From Arthrobacter citreus (GTDB taxonomy: Bacteria > Bacillota > Bacilli > Bacillales > Bacillaceae_G): a stretch of 64,000 nt of DNA. The notes below the pieces were generated by a model that was not told the origin of the DNA, did not search any database, and saw only the letters and a program-made list of their open reading frames with translations. Numbering within the stretch: position 1 is the stretch's first letter; each line of letters starts with the position of its first letter. Below are positions 28,080 through 36,306 of the stretch, piece after piece. The stretch covers positions 5,143,262 to 5,207,261 of the forward strand of contig CP053688.1 in assembly GCA_013200995.1 (NCBI GenBank). The letters run 5' to 3'. A program made the position numbers and the translations under genes.

Positions 28080-29018
28080 TTAAAAACTATTCACTTTATT
28101 ACAAATGGGCTCAGAAGGATAATTGTGTTTAAACTTTTCAAAATCCCAAGTCGTAAGAAATTTTTTAGCTGACTGGTATCCATTTGTGAAAAGTGCTTCT
28201 TTTTCTTTTTTAGTTAAATAAAAATCAGTGCTTGAGATGTCACCTGTAGGGATTTTTATTGTTCGTTCGTTTACTTCTGCTGTTAGATGTCGTAGATCAT
28301 GTGCTTGTCTCATCGTTATAAAGATAGATTTGTAAAAAGAGATAGGGGTATGGCCTTCTAGCGGTTTACCGATAATTTCATCATCTATTAAACGAAAACC
28401 AAATGTTGGCCAATCTTGATGGTCGTCAAAAATCCAAATTGGAAAATTACTTAGTATACCACCATCGACGAGTAAAATTGGGTAATTAAAGTAAGGAGTT
28501 TTTAATTTAATTGGTTGAAAGAAAAAGGGGATTGTACCACTCATTCTAACTGCTTGAGCGATTGTAATATCTTTCGTAGTTAAGCCATATTCAGGTAGAT
28601 CATCAGGTAAAACTACCATTTTGCCATTACTAATATCAGAGATAATGATTTTTAGTTTTCCTTCTTCTAGATCATCGAAAAAGCGAATACCTTTTCTAGA
28701 TAATAAAGAATCCAACCATTCTTCTTCAAAGTCATTTTTATATAATCCATTTTTAAATAAGACATTTAAAGCTAATCCTATTAAGGGTAAATAGTGTAAC
28801 CATGTTTTTGTAATAAATTTCTTATAATTTAGACTTTCCATAATTACTTTTAATTCTTTTCCAGTATAACCACTTGCTAGAAGAGCAGCTACAATTGCGC
28901 CTGCAGAAGTGCCAGCTAAACGTGCCCATTCATATCCTGTTTCTTCTAAGGCACAAATAGCGCCAACATGTCCAATACCTCGAACTCCTCCGCCTTCAAA
29001 GATGCCATCTAATTTCAT
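28080..29018 (-). CDS. Patatin-like phospholipase (RssA-type)
   Basis: 312 aa. Patatin signatures: oxyanion FEGGGVRGIGHVGA, nucleophile elbow GTSAGA with Ser38, and the dyad Asp185 in VDGGILSNFP. No signal peptide, so probably a cytoplasmic or membrane-peripheral acyl hydrolase acting on phospholipids. Single gene ending at the bidirectional terminator. SD AAAGGCAGG. Confidence 0.9.
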   Translation of the reverse strand: MKLDGIFEGGGVRGIGHVGAICALEETGYEWARLAGTSAGAIVAALLASGYTGKELKVIMESLNYKKFITKTWLHYLPLIGLALNVLFKNGLYKNDFEEEWLDSLLSRKGIRFFDDLEEGKLKIIISDISNGKMVVLPDDLPEYGLTTKDITIAQAVRMSGTIPFFFQPIKLKTPYFNYPILLVDGGILSNFPIWIFDDHQDWPTFGFRLIDDEIIGKPLEGHTPISFYKSIFITMRQAHDLRHLTAEVNERTIKIPTGDISSTDFYLTKKEKEALFTNGYQSAKKFLTTWDFEKFKHNYPSEPICNKVNSF

Positions 29019-29238
29019 TTTGTTACACCTGCCTTTCAGAATTTTAAAAATATCTTAATATAATATATGGAAAGTTTTATTTAATGTGATAAATCATAGA
29101 TTCGATGACAATTAACAATCATTTTATTTTTGGGGAAATAAACTGACAATCTTTGCAATGTAATTTAATATCTTAAGTGTTAGATGGATGCTTAATTTAG
29201 GTTGAAACATTCAAAAAGTTATAGAAATAAGTATTTGA

Positions 29239-29268
29239 TGAATATTTTAAATTCAATATGAAATACTA
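29239..29268 (+). promoter_or_regulatory. Sigma-G-like promoter of the SASP gene
   Basis: TGAATA (29239-29244), 17-bp spacer, AATACTA (29262-29268): one mismatch to the forespore sigma-G -10 CATnnTA. Located 55 bp ahead of the SASP start, in the expected place. Confidence 0.65.
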
Positions 29269-29323
29269 ACAGCAATCTGATAGTTTTTATATCAGAAAAT
29301 ATTAATTAAAGGGGCTACATATC

Positions 29324-29524
29324 ATGGCAAACAGATCTTCAAATCAATACGTTTCATCAAATGCTGAATCTGCAATTGAGCAAATGAAATATGAAATTGC
29401 AACAGAATTTGGAGTACATTTAGGTCCAGATTCAACGTCTCGTGCAAATGGTTCAGTAGGTGGAGAGATTACAAAACGTTTAGTTCAAATGGCTGAACAA
29501 AGTCTCGGTGGCTATTCAAGATAA
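29324..29524 (+). CDS. Alpha/beta-type small acid-soluble spore protein
   Basis: 66 aa with the family signatures [35 protein letters not shown] (here read in parts: EIATEFGV is the germination protease cleavage site, [14 protein letters not shown] the DNA-binding helix). It coats spore DNA as an A-form-like complex and is degraded at germination. SD AAAGGGG. Sigma-G promoter upstream, terminator downstream. Shows that the organism forms endospores. Confidence 0.96.
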   Translation: MANRSSNQYVSSNAESAIEQMKYEIATEFGVHLGPDSTSRANGSVGGEITKRLVQMAEQSLGGYSR

Positions 29525-29540
29525 TAGTATTAAATTAAGG

Positions 29541-29588
29541 AAGAGTTGATTAGGGGTAATTCATTGCTCATTGATTAACTCTTTTTTT
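29541..29588 (+). terminator. Terminator of the SASP gene
   Basis: AAGAGTTGAT / ATTAACTCTT stem (one G-T pair), T-run of seven. Confidence 0.85.
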
Positions 29589-29821
29589 ATGTGATTTAAT
29601 GAGTTAATTCTAAAGTTTTTTCCATAATTTGTTAATAACAAAAGAGTTTGACAGAATTATTAAAAAATCAATGAAATATTTTCTATTTTGTATTAATATT
29701 AAAAAAAATGAGTCGATATAAGTAGAGAGAAAATTAAAATAATTTGGTATTATTATACTAAACTCAATAATTATATTGAGCATATAAAAATAGAGAGAGA
29801 AATAAATGGGGAGTTGCAAGT

Positions 29822-30253
29822 ATGAAATCAACTGGAATTATTAGAAAGCTAGATGATCTAGGTAGAATCGTTCTACCAAAAGAACTGAGAATTACAATGA
29901 ATTTAGGGAATAACGCTCCATTTGAAATTCATTTTGAAGACGGGATGATTATTCTTACGAAGTATGATGAAACGTCAGGGCTAAGTGGTATCGTCAGAAG
30001 ACTTGACGACTTAGGAAGAATTGTCCTACCAAAAGAATTAAGAAATATGTTAAACCTAAATAAATATGAACCCTTTGAGGTGTTCGTTGATGAAGATAAA
30101 ATTATCCTTAAACAATTTGTTGCATCTAATGCTTGTATGGTAACTGGTGTTGTTGATGAAAATAATTTTTCGTTTGATAGCGGCAAGATTATAGTTAGTA
30201 AAAATGGTGCAGAAATACTTATAAAAGAATTACAAGAATTCATTGCTAAATAA
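29822..30253 (+). CDS. AbrB-family regulator with duplicated DNA-binding domain
   Basis: 143 aa; AbrB and Abh are about 92-96 aa. Residues 1-48 (MKSTGIIRKLDDLGRIVLPKELR...) and 51-98 (GLSGIVRRLDDLGRIVLPKELRN...) are two copies of the AbrB/SpoVT swapped-hairpin N-domain. Residues 99-143 are a single AbrB C-domain (ACMVTGVV..., GKIIVSKNGAEILIKELQEFI). Arginines that contact DNA in AbrB (positions 8, 15 and 23) are kept in both copies. The copies differ at many synonymous sites, so the duplication is old. AbrB normally tetramerises to present several N-domains; here one chain carries two. SD GGGGAG. Own terminator. Confidence 0.92.
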   Translation: MKSTGIIRKLDDLGRIVLPKELRITMNLGNNAPFEIHFEDGMIILTKYDETSGLSGIVRRLDDLGRIVLPKELRNMLNLNKYEPFEVFVDEDKIILKQFVASNACMVTGVVDENNFSFDSGKIIVSKNGAEILIKELQEFIAK

Positions 30254-30261
30254 AAAACGTT

Positions 30262-30299
30262 AAAAGTGCTCTTTATTCAAATATGAAGAGCACTTTTTT
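30262..30299 (+). terminator. Terminator of the double AbrB gene
   Basis: AAAAGTGCTCTT / AAGAGCACTTTT 12-bp stem with T-run. Confidence 0.92.
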
Positions 30300-30362
30300 A
30301 ATTGATTCTGTTTAGGCAGTAATATTCAAACTTAATTGTCGTTAGATTTCCTTTCTTCGTTC

Positions 30363-30443
30363 TCATCGATTTACTACAAATTTGTTAAAACCTTCTAAAA
30401 TGCACCAAGATAATAAGACACTACATAAAATGATAATTTCCAT
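30363..30443 (-). CDS. 26-codon hydrophobic peptide gene
   Basis: ATG at 30443 with a strong SD AAGGAGATGTGACAA just upstream on the minus strand; encodes MEIIILCSVLLSWCILEGF + NKFVVNR, one membrane span with a basic C-terminal tail. A TATAAT box lies upstream on the minus strand at 30526-30531, with a CGAAC...ATTC dyad over its spacer (30533-30546). No family recognised. Small membrane peptides of this type can be stress or sporulation peptides or type I toxins. It is the only coding candidate in the 30254-30838 gap. Confidence 0.5.
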   Translation of the reverse strand: MEIIILCSVLLSWCILEGFNKFVVNR

Positions 30444-30782
30444 TTGTCACATCTCCTTTTGTTCGATTTTTGTTCTGCTTTTCACTTGAGATTGTATGTT
30501 CTGTTTTGTTTGGATATTTTTATTATACACGAACATTTATTCTATTAAAAGTAGTTTTTTTTGAAAATTTATGAATTTTATTTAAAAATATACAGCTTAT
30601 AGGTCGTTTGTTCGCATCAGTGCTAATTTTAAAAAGCTATTAAATTCATTAAATGTTGTGAACTCTACTTAAAGTTAAAACTGGCTTACTACCAAATCTA
30701 TCAATCCCTCTTATGCCTCACATAAAATAATCTCAAATCCAAAAATAATTCGATGAAACATGGGTGCAGCTTAAGATAAAAC

Positions 30783-30820
30783 AAAAAAACCGCTAGAAAG
30801 TTTAACAATCTAGCGAGTTT
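30783..30820 (-). terminator. Terminator of the SDR gene
   Basis: Minus-strand stem CGCTAGA / TCTAGCG followed by a run of seven T (reading leftwards). Confidence 0.88.
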
Positions 30821-30838
30821 TTATCTATTTTATATCGT

Positions 30839-31669
30839 TCAATTTTTAAAATAGTGACCATTTTCAAGATCATCTAGTAAACTTGGATGAATTGGCTGCC
30901 AATCTAAAAGTTCTTGAGTTTGTACGCTTGATCTAGGGATGTCGACAGAAGCGATCGTACCTAGAAACCCAAAGTGCTCAATTGCTTTTTCTGGTGAAAT
31001 GCTGACAACTGGTAGATTTAGTTTATTACCTATGACTGTTGCTATGTCACGAAATGGCACTGCTTCATCTGCCACTCCATCTAGAAGTGTACCGCCAGGA
31101 GCTTTTTCTAATGCAAGGCGGTACAGACGTGCGGCATCAAGTCGGTGAATAGCTGTCCAGTGATTTGATCCCTCATCGATATAGGCAGAAAAACCTTTTT
31201 CACGTGCTATATTGATTAAACTAGGAACAAAGCCCTTGTCACCAATACCATGTACGGAAGGAGCAAGTGACACGACTGAAGATCTTACACCTCTATTTCC
31301 TAGAGCAATCACTGCATTATCTGATGCCGTTCCGTTGAAGTGAGCAGTGGTCACAAATGGCTTTCCAGTTCCTTCTAATGCTTTTCCGATTGTCTCGATG
31401 ACGCTTAAATCAGTTTTTAGCGAGTTAGCAAAATCTGAGAAATCATTATTAAACGCTAAATGGATTACACCGTCAGCAGCGACGGCACCACTATAAATGC
31501 TTTCAAGATCGTTAAGATCACCTCGATGCACCTCAGCACCGGCTTCTTTTAGTTTCGCCGCACCATTTTCAGATCGAGTTAGCCCGACAATTTTATGACC
31601 TGCACTAATTAGTTCTTGTACAACAGCAGTACCGACGTATCCTGTTGCTCCAGTTACAAATATTTTCAT
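30839..31669 (-). CDS. Atypical SDR / NAD(P)-dependent epimerase-like oxidoreductase
   Basis: 276 aa. N-terminal Rossmann motif GATGYVG, acidic/phosphate-binding pocket with LTRSENG, and HRGDLNDLES suit an NAD(P)-binding atypical SDR of the epimerase/dehydratase group. The catalytic YxxxK is not obvious. Substrate unknown. SD AAGGAGG. Driven by a MerR-type 19-bp-spacer promoter shared with the divergent MerR gene, so probably induced by a reactive small molecule. Confidence 0.85.
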   Translation of the reverse strand: MKIFVTGATGYVGTAVVQELISAGHKIVGLTRSENGAAKLKEAGAEVHRGDLNDLESIYSGAVAADGVIHLAFNNDFSDFANSLKTDLSVIETIGKALEGTGKPFVTTAHFNGTASDNAVIALGNRGVRSSVVSLAPSVHGIGDKGFVPSLINIAREKGFSAYIDEGSNHWTAIHRLDAARLYRLALEKAPGGTLLDGVADEAVPFRDIATVIGNKLNLPVVSISPEKAIEHFGFLGTIASVDIPRSSVQTQELLDWQPIHPSLLDDLENGHYFKN

Positions 31670-31719
31670 AAGATAATCCTCCTTAAAATGTTGAGTTGTA
31701 GTATTGATTGAACAAATGT

Positions 31720-31750
31720 AGTATAAACTATAGAGTTGACTCTAAGGCAA
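31720..31750 (-). promoter_or_regulatory. MerR-type promoter/operator for the SDR gene
   Basis: On the minus strand: TTGCCT (31750-31745), a 19-bp spacer, TATACT (31725-31720). The spacer holds the perfect dyad TAGAGT-TG-ACTCTA (31731-31744). An over-long 19-bp spacer containing a dyad is the hallmark of promoters untwisted by MerR-family activators. Confidence 0.82.
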
Positions 31751-31770
31751 GACGTTTAGGAGGAAATAAA

Positions 31771-32139
31771 TTGAGGATTAATGAGTTAGCTAATAAAATG
31801 GATTTAACAGTCCACACTATTCGCTTTTATGAAAAGGAAGGCTTGTTGGATAGTCGTCACGTACAAAGAGAAAAAAATAACTATCGTAATTATTCAGACG
31901 AAGCGATTGAACGCCTGAAACTCATAAAAAAATTTCAAAATGTGGGCTGTTCTTTAATTGAATTAAAAGAAATCTTACAGGATAAGGATGAAAATACTCG
32001 TACTAATCAAGAAAGAATTGAATGGATTTCTCAAAAAATAGCTGAGGTCGAACAGATGCGAAATGAATATGATCAAATGCTTGTTACACTAAATATAATG
32101 CTTGAATATAGAAAGTCATTGGATAATAAGCCTAAATAG
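31771..32139 (+). CDS. MerR-family transcriptional activator
   Basis: 122 aa from TTG 31771, chosen because TAGGAGG (31757-31763) lies 7 nt upstream and the protein then begins with the usual RINELANKMDLTVHTIRFYEKEGLL. Winged helix 1-70, coiled coil about 78-115; no Cys pair for metal, so the AdhR/YraB-like organic or aldehyde-sensing subgroup is possible. Divergent from the SDR gene; its dyad lies 27 bp upstream. Confidence 0.88.
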   Translation: MRINELANKMDLTVHTIRFYEKEGLLDSRHVQREKNNYRNYSDEAIERLKLIKKFQNVGCSLIELKEILQDKDENTRTNQERIEWISQKIAEVEQMRNEYDQMLVTLNIMLEYRKSLDNKPK

Positions 32140-32493
32140 ACTTAATATTTCTTGGCTAATTAGTTAAAATTATAAATTAAATATGGTCAATCTGATTAAA
32201 AATGAGTTGTATCGCTATTTTCCACAATAAAAAAATCGACCAAATAGTCGATTATGTATCTAAAGTATGTATTAGCTTATAAAGGATTAAAATAATAGAA
32301 AAATAATCCTCTTCTAAGTTAATAGTTTTAAAATAGTAACAAGTTAATTCTAAAGTATTATTGAACTTCTACATCATTTTTAAATTTCATTTGTATTCAC
32401 CTTTCTTATCAAATGTTTTTAAATTAAAGTTATCTTTCCAACTAAGTAACTATGCATTTCCTGATACAAAAATACTGTATACTCTAATGTTTA

Positions 32494-32682
32494 TGGGCCA
32501 CATCTAAGGAATATTATCTATTAGCCCAACGTCATGGTCAACCGGGTTATTTTGCACCAATAAAATCAATGATTTCATTGTTCATAGACTTTAAACAACA
32601 AAATAATACAAAAAACTACATTGTTTTCACGCGTAATTTGGGCGGATTATGGCTTTGGTTTTTTAACAGAGAATTAAATTGA
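32494..32682 (+). pseudogene. Possible gene remnant in a 600-bp gap
   Basis: A 62-codon frame without a start codon (WATSKEYYLLAQRHGQPGYF... ending FFNRELN). Balanced composition suggests a coding fragment; no family recognised. The rest of 32140-32746 holds a hairpin AATCGAC/GTCGATT (32229-32248) with its T-run on the minus strand, and a 10-codon minus-strand frame (32358-32390) with an SD that I do not call. Confidence 0.3.
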
Positions 32683-32746
32683 AAAAGTATGTTTCTGTCA
32701 TAAATATGGTAGGATATGGTTATGCATTGTTAGAAGGAGATAATGA

Positions 32747-33703
32747 ATGGGCCTAATAGATAATCAAAAACATTTCTTTGAAAAATATAAAATAGATGAA
32801 CAAGATTTTGAACATTATTGCTTGAATTGGTCTACATATACTGAAATATACAAAGAATACATATCAGAAATACCGAATCTTGAGACTGTGGCTACATTTA
32901 TTTCAGAAATACTTCGTAAAAATCCTGAAATACATACAGTCAAATCGAGAATTAAATATCCTGACCATTTAATTGAGAAAATTATTCGAAAGACGATAAA
33001 AGGTAAGAAATCCGATCCTGCATATGAAATAAATGTTTCGAATTATAAATCTGAAATTACGGATTTGATTGGAATAAGAGCATTACATTTATATAAATAT
33101 CAAGCAGCGGATATAGATAAAACAATTAGGCAAAATTGGAATTTACATGAAAAAGCGACCATTTATCACCGCTTGGGTGATATGACGAGTGAGCAGCATA
33201 TTGAAGAAGAAAAGTTCCAGTTTCTAGTTCACGATGCTGGATACCGCTCGTGGCATTACGTAATTAAATCTCAAATGACAAAAGTAAACTATTTAGCCGA
33301 AATTCAAGTAAGAACAATTTTTGAAGAAGGCTGGAGCGAAATTGATCATCAACTAAGGTATCCATATGACTTGGATAATGAAATATTAAATGAACAGCTA
33401 TTAATCTTAAATAGGCTTTCGGGTGGAGCAGATGAATTAGTCAATTCAATCCTTCACACTAAGATGACAATTTATCAGCAGAACGAAGAAAAAGAATATC
33501 GTGATGAAAGAATTCAAGAATTATTAGATGAAATTTCTAGTTTGTCTGGGGATGGAAAATTAACCGATGCGGATAAACTCTCATTAGAAGAAAAAGTTAA
33601 ACAGTTAGAAGTTAAGAAGATTAAAGTAAATTATAGTAATCTGTTCAATAATCGCTCGGTTGAATATCATTTTAAACGAAGAATATTTCCTAGCGACTTT
33701 TAA
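32747..33703 (+). CDS. RelA/SpoT-domain nucleotide synthetase-like protein (long single-domain type)
   Basis: 318 aa. The RelA_SpoT synthetase fold is visible at about 60-210: KSRIK (66-70), DLIGIR with Asp106, GYRSWHY with Tyr166/His170, and AEIQVRT with Glu185/Arg189, so the (p)ppGpp-type pyrophosphotransfer site looks intact. No HD hydrolase or TGS domain. It is about 100 residues longer than the YjbM/YwaC small alarmone synthetases; the extra C-terminus (about 225-318) includes charged coiled coil. Could be a housekeeping alarmone synthetase or a toxSAS-type toxin; no antitoxin is evident. SD GAAGGAG. Own terminator. Confidence 0.82.
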   Translation: MGLIDNQKHFFEKYKIDEQDFEHYCLNWSTYTEIYKEYISEIPNLETVATFISEILRKNPEIHTVKSRIKYPDHLIEKIIRKTIKGKKSDPAYEINVSNYKSEITDLIGIRALHLYKYQAADIDKTIRQNWNLHEKATIYHRLGDMTSEQHIEEEKFQFLVHDAGYRSWHYVIKSQMTKVNYLAEIQVRTIFEEGWSEIDHQLRYPYDLDNEILNEQLLILNRLSGGADELVNSILHTKMTIYQQNEEKEYRDERIQELLDEISSLSGDGKLTDADKLSLEEKVKQLEVKKIKVNYSNLFNNRSVEYHFKRRIFPSDF

Positions 33704-33717
33704 AATAATCGTACCAG

Positions 33718-33747
33718 AGGCCATGGCTGAATGCTTTGGCTTTTTTT
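33718..33747 (+). terminator. Terminator of the RelA/SpoT-domain gene
   Basis: AGGCCATGGC / GCTTTGGCTT imperfect stem followed by seven T. Confidence 0.75.
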
Positions 33748-33862
33748 GTATTTTTTACCAAAAAAATTTCTAGCGTTAATAGTTGCCATTTCTTTTTTTC
33801 GAACATTAAATGTAATAACAGATCTAGTTTAGATTTAAAAAAATATGAGACTAGGTGGAAAT

Positions 33863-34606
33863 ATGGTTAAAAGGCCGATTTATAAGCAGGAATTTTTAAA
33901 TACGTTTAATTATGCTGATAAGAATTTCGATATTGCTTCGCTTAAAAATCTGATTGAACAATCATTTGGAGAAAATAATGCATTAGACTTTAAAGAAACA
34001 TTCGTTAGAGAGGATCAAATCGCTAAATTAATTATCGCAATGGCGAACTCTGGTGGAGGGTCAATCATTTTTGGCGTAAATGATGATAATCATCCAGTAG
34101 GAATTCTCAAAGAAGAGATAAAGGATCCAACTGATTTTCAAAGAAAATTAAATGGCTATTTACCTTCCATTTTAACTTATCACCTTCAACAAATTGATTA
34201 CGACGAAAATGAAATGTACGGATACTTTAGTGGCAAAACCTTTTTCATTATTTACATCCCCGAACAAAATCGTTATATTCCTTTTATTGCAAAAAGAGGT
34301 TCAGATAAATTATTTACAGATAAAATCTATATTAGAAAAAATACTTCAAATGAAACTGCCACAAGTGATGACTTAGAAATAATTTTTAGAAAAAGGTTAA
34401 TTGAGCAGTATGAGGACTTATCAAATATGAGTCTAAATGAGCATATGGAACAATTGAAGATTCTTTATCGAATCGCTGCAATTAGTGGGGAGACCAGAAA
34501 AAACGAAAAGAATAATAAAGAGGACTTTAGTGATTTTATTTCCAAAATGATTGAAAAAAAGAAGCGAAAGATTGAGATTGTTTTGGAAGTTAGTAATATT
34601 GAGTGA
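33863..34606 (+). CDS. Schlafen AlbA_2 domain protein
   Basis: About 247 aa from ATG 33863 (AGGTGG upstream; ATG 33845 lacks an SD). Residues about 35-175 match the AlbA_2/Schlafen putative DNA- or RNA-binding domain: ALDFKETF, IAMANSGGGSIIFGVNDDNHPVGI, IYIRKNTSNETAT. C-terminus charged, about 60 residues. These proteins occur as regulators and in phage-defence and tRNA-cleaving systems; function here unknown. 159 bp after the RelA/SpoT-domain gene, but a terminator separates them. Own terminator at 34637. Confidence 0.85.
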   Translation: MVKRPIYKQEFLNTFNYADKNFDIASLKNLIEQSFGENNALDFKETFVREDQIAKLIIAMANSGGGSIIFGVNDDNHPVGILKEEIKDPTDFQRKLNGYLPSILTYHLQQIDYDENEMYGYFSGKTFFIIYIPEQNRYIPFIAKRGSDKLFTDKIYIRKNTSNETATSDDLEIIFRKRLIEQYEDLSNMSLNEHMEQLKILYRIAAISGETRKNEKNNKEDFSDFISKMIEKKKRKIEIVLEVSNIE

Positions 34607-34636
34607 TGGAGAATAAGAATAGAATACTAAAATTAT

Positions 34637-34684
34637 AGGAATGAAGATGACAGGGAAGTATTAGTTTATCTTCATTCCTTTTTT
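34637..34684 (+). terminator. Terminator of the AlbA_2 gene
   Basis: AGGAATGAAGAT / ATCTTCATTCCT 12-bp stem with T-run. Confidence 0.92.
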
Positions 34685-34709
34685 ACTATTCTATGAGCTT
34701 ATTTTGAAA

Positions 34710-35024
34710 CTATTTTCTACTAGTATTTTCTATGTAGTCATCTTTCCTTAAATCCTTTTCTACCTTCTTTATTTCTTTATCCGTATTTAAATAGCGTATA
34801 TAAGTTGAATCCTTTGTTTTTTTGTAAAAGCAATCAATTTGATCCGGTTTATTTAAATCATAAATTAGATTTATATATTTTCCATTTTTATAGACTACAA
34901 TAGCAATTTCTGATCTCTTTATTTTTTCTGTATCATTTAATTCCCTTTTATTATGTTGATAAATGTTTTCAAGTTTAATAACATAATCGATCTGGGCATC
35001 ATATTTCTTTTGATTATTACAAGC
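34710..35024 (-). pseudogene. Cystatin-like fold lipoprotein (DUF4467-like) that lost its signal peptide
   Basis: Minus-strand frame beginning at the lipobox-like Ala-Cys (ACNNQKKYDAQIDYVIKLEN...) and running about 104 codons to TAG. A TAA stop sits directly before the Ala codon, and no signal-peptide-like sequence or start lies further upstream. The mature part resembles the cystatin-like lipoproteins of Bacillus. It is therefore a lipoprotein gene whose 5' end was lost or replaced. Confidence 0.55.
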
Positions 35025-35305
35025 TTAGACATCAATAATGAGCTCAGAACTCTGTGAAAAATGAGCCGTGTTTTGTATTTCATTTCTACTTTTCTAAATC
35101 TCAACTATGTTTATATTTTATGATAGTCGAATTATTAGAGCATAATTTTTATGTTTGTTATATTTTTGTGAAAGAATTATGTTATAAAGGTACAACCGCG
35201 GTTTTAACTATTTTTATTTTTCACATTAAGTTCATAGTTTAATTAACTTCTGGAATATATTTCATTTTATGATTAAGTAAAAGAAGTCGCAAATTTGGAG
35301 GTAAT

Positions 35306-35839
35306 GTGGCATTGACTTTATTTTTATTAATAGGTTTAATTTGCGTGGTCATAATTCTATTTAAGAAAGATCAACTATCAGTTATGATTGACGATAATCA
35401 TAAACTGATCATAAAATTGAAAAATTCTAGTTGGTTTCAAAACTATTGGAAGGCAGGATTTTTCTTATTTGTTATGAATGCAGCATTGTTTTTCATTACA
35501 CTTCTTATTCTCTTCATTTTAGGGTTTCACATAATTCCTTTTATGCATTTGCTAGTTATGGTTTTGGCTATTGTTGGAAGTTTTCTTTTATGGATGATCG
35601 TGAACAAAGTATATCAGGGTACAAATGGAAACCGTTTCAAAATGAGTATTATAGGAAGTAGTTTTTATGCAATATTGTCATTTTTGTTTATGTATTGGTT
35701 GGAAACTCTAAAACCTTCATATGAAGGTGAAGATTTGATTATGAGTTCAATAGGTTTATTGATTGGGATAATAGTTTCGGTAGTTGCATTTATTACGTGC
35801 TTAATAACTACGGGATTTGCTTTTAAAAGGAAGTTGTAA
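35306..35839 (+). CDS. Four-span membrane protein of unknown function
   Basis: 177 aa, GTG start at 35306 (or TTG 35312) behind GGAGG. Hydrophobic segments at about 1-18, 48-72, 77-99, 112-130 and 142-170. No recognised family and no conserved catalytic motif. Single gene upstream of the large S8 protease; function cannot be assigned. Confidence 0.7.
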   Translation: MALTLFLLIGLICVVIILFKKDQLSVMIDDNHKLIIKLKNSSWFQNYWKAGFFLFVMNAALFFITLLILFILGFHIIPFMHLLVMVLAIVGSFLLWMIVNKVYQGTNGNRFKMSIIGSSFYAILSFLFMYWLETLKPSYEGEDLIMSSIGLLIGIIVSVVAFITCLITTGFAFKRKL

Positions 35840-36227
35840 TAGGTAGTCTAATTTCTAAATGCCAGGGAGAACCTTGGCTTTTTAATTTGTAGTAATATTT
35901 GCTAACGCTTTTTTTTAGATACTTACTTGTGGATTTGGTATTTGAGAGACTTTCTATTTTTCTTTAAAAATGGTCGTATGTATATCCTTTTTTAGTATTC
36001 TTAGTGATTTGTTATAGGTATATTTAACTAAATAAGAATTTGAAAAGTTAATTTCTATCAAATTTTTTTGAGAAAAAAATTGGGTTAATTACATTTGAAA
36101 ATGATTAAAAATGTTAGAGTGTTTTAATGAAATGTTGATAAATCGGGACGTTAATAACCCAATTGACCAATAATTGAATATTCTTTATATTTTGATAATG
36201 TAGAGTGCTTTTTTGAGAGTGGTTTAA

Positions 36228-36263
36228 ATATGAACATTAAAATCGATTTTAATAGATTCATAT
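36228..36263 (+). promoter_or_regulatory. Large nested dyad upstream of the fourth S8 protease
   Basis: ATATGAA (36228-36234) / TTCATAT (36257-36263) flank the perfect inner palindrome ATTAAAAT-CG-ATTTTAAT (36236-36253). The next 35 bp hold a T-rich CGCTTTTTTTATTTT tract before the SD AGGAGAG. Could be an operator or an attenuator-like hairpin. The remaining 35840-36227 shows nothing clear. Confidence 0.5.
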
Positions 36264-36306
36264 TAGAAGTCGCTTTTTTTATTTTATCAGAATAGGAGAG
36301 TGTAAG

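Noticed and set aside
32358..32390. 10-codon minus-strand frame (MKFKNDVEVQ) with an SD
   Set aside because: Too short to support without expression data; mentioned in the gap entry only.
35054..35242. 62-codon + strand frame rich in Phe/Tyr
   Set aside because: No SD, composition typical of AT-rich non-coding DNA, overlaps the 5' side of a decayed minus-strand lipoprotein gene.
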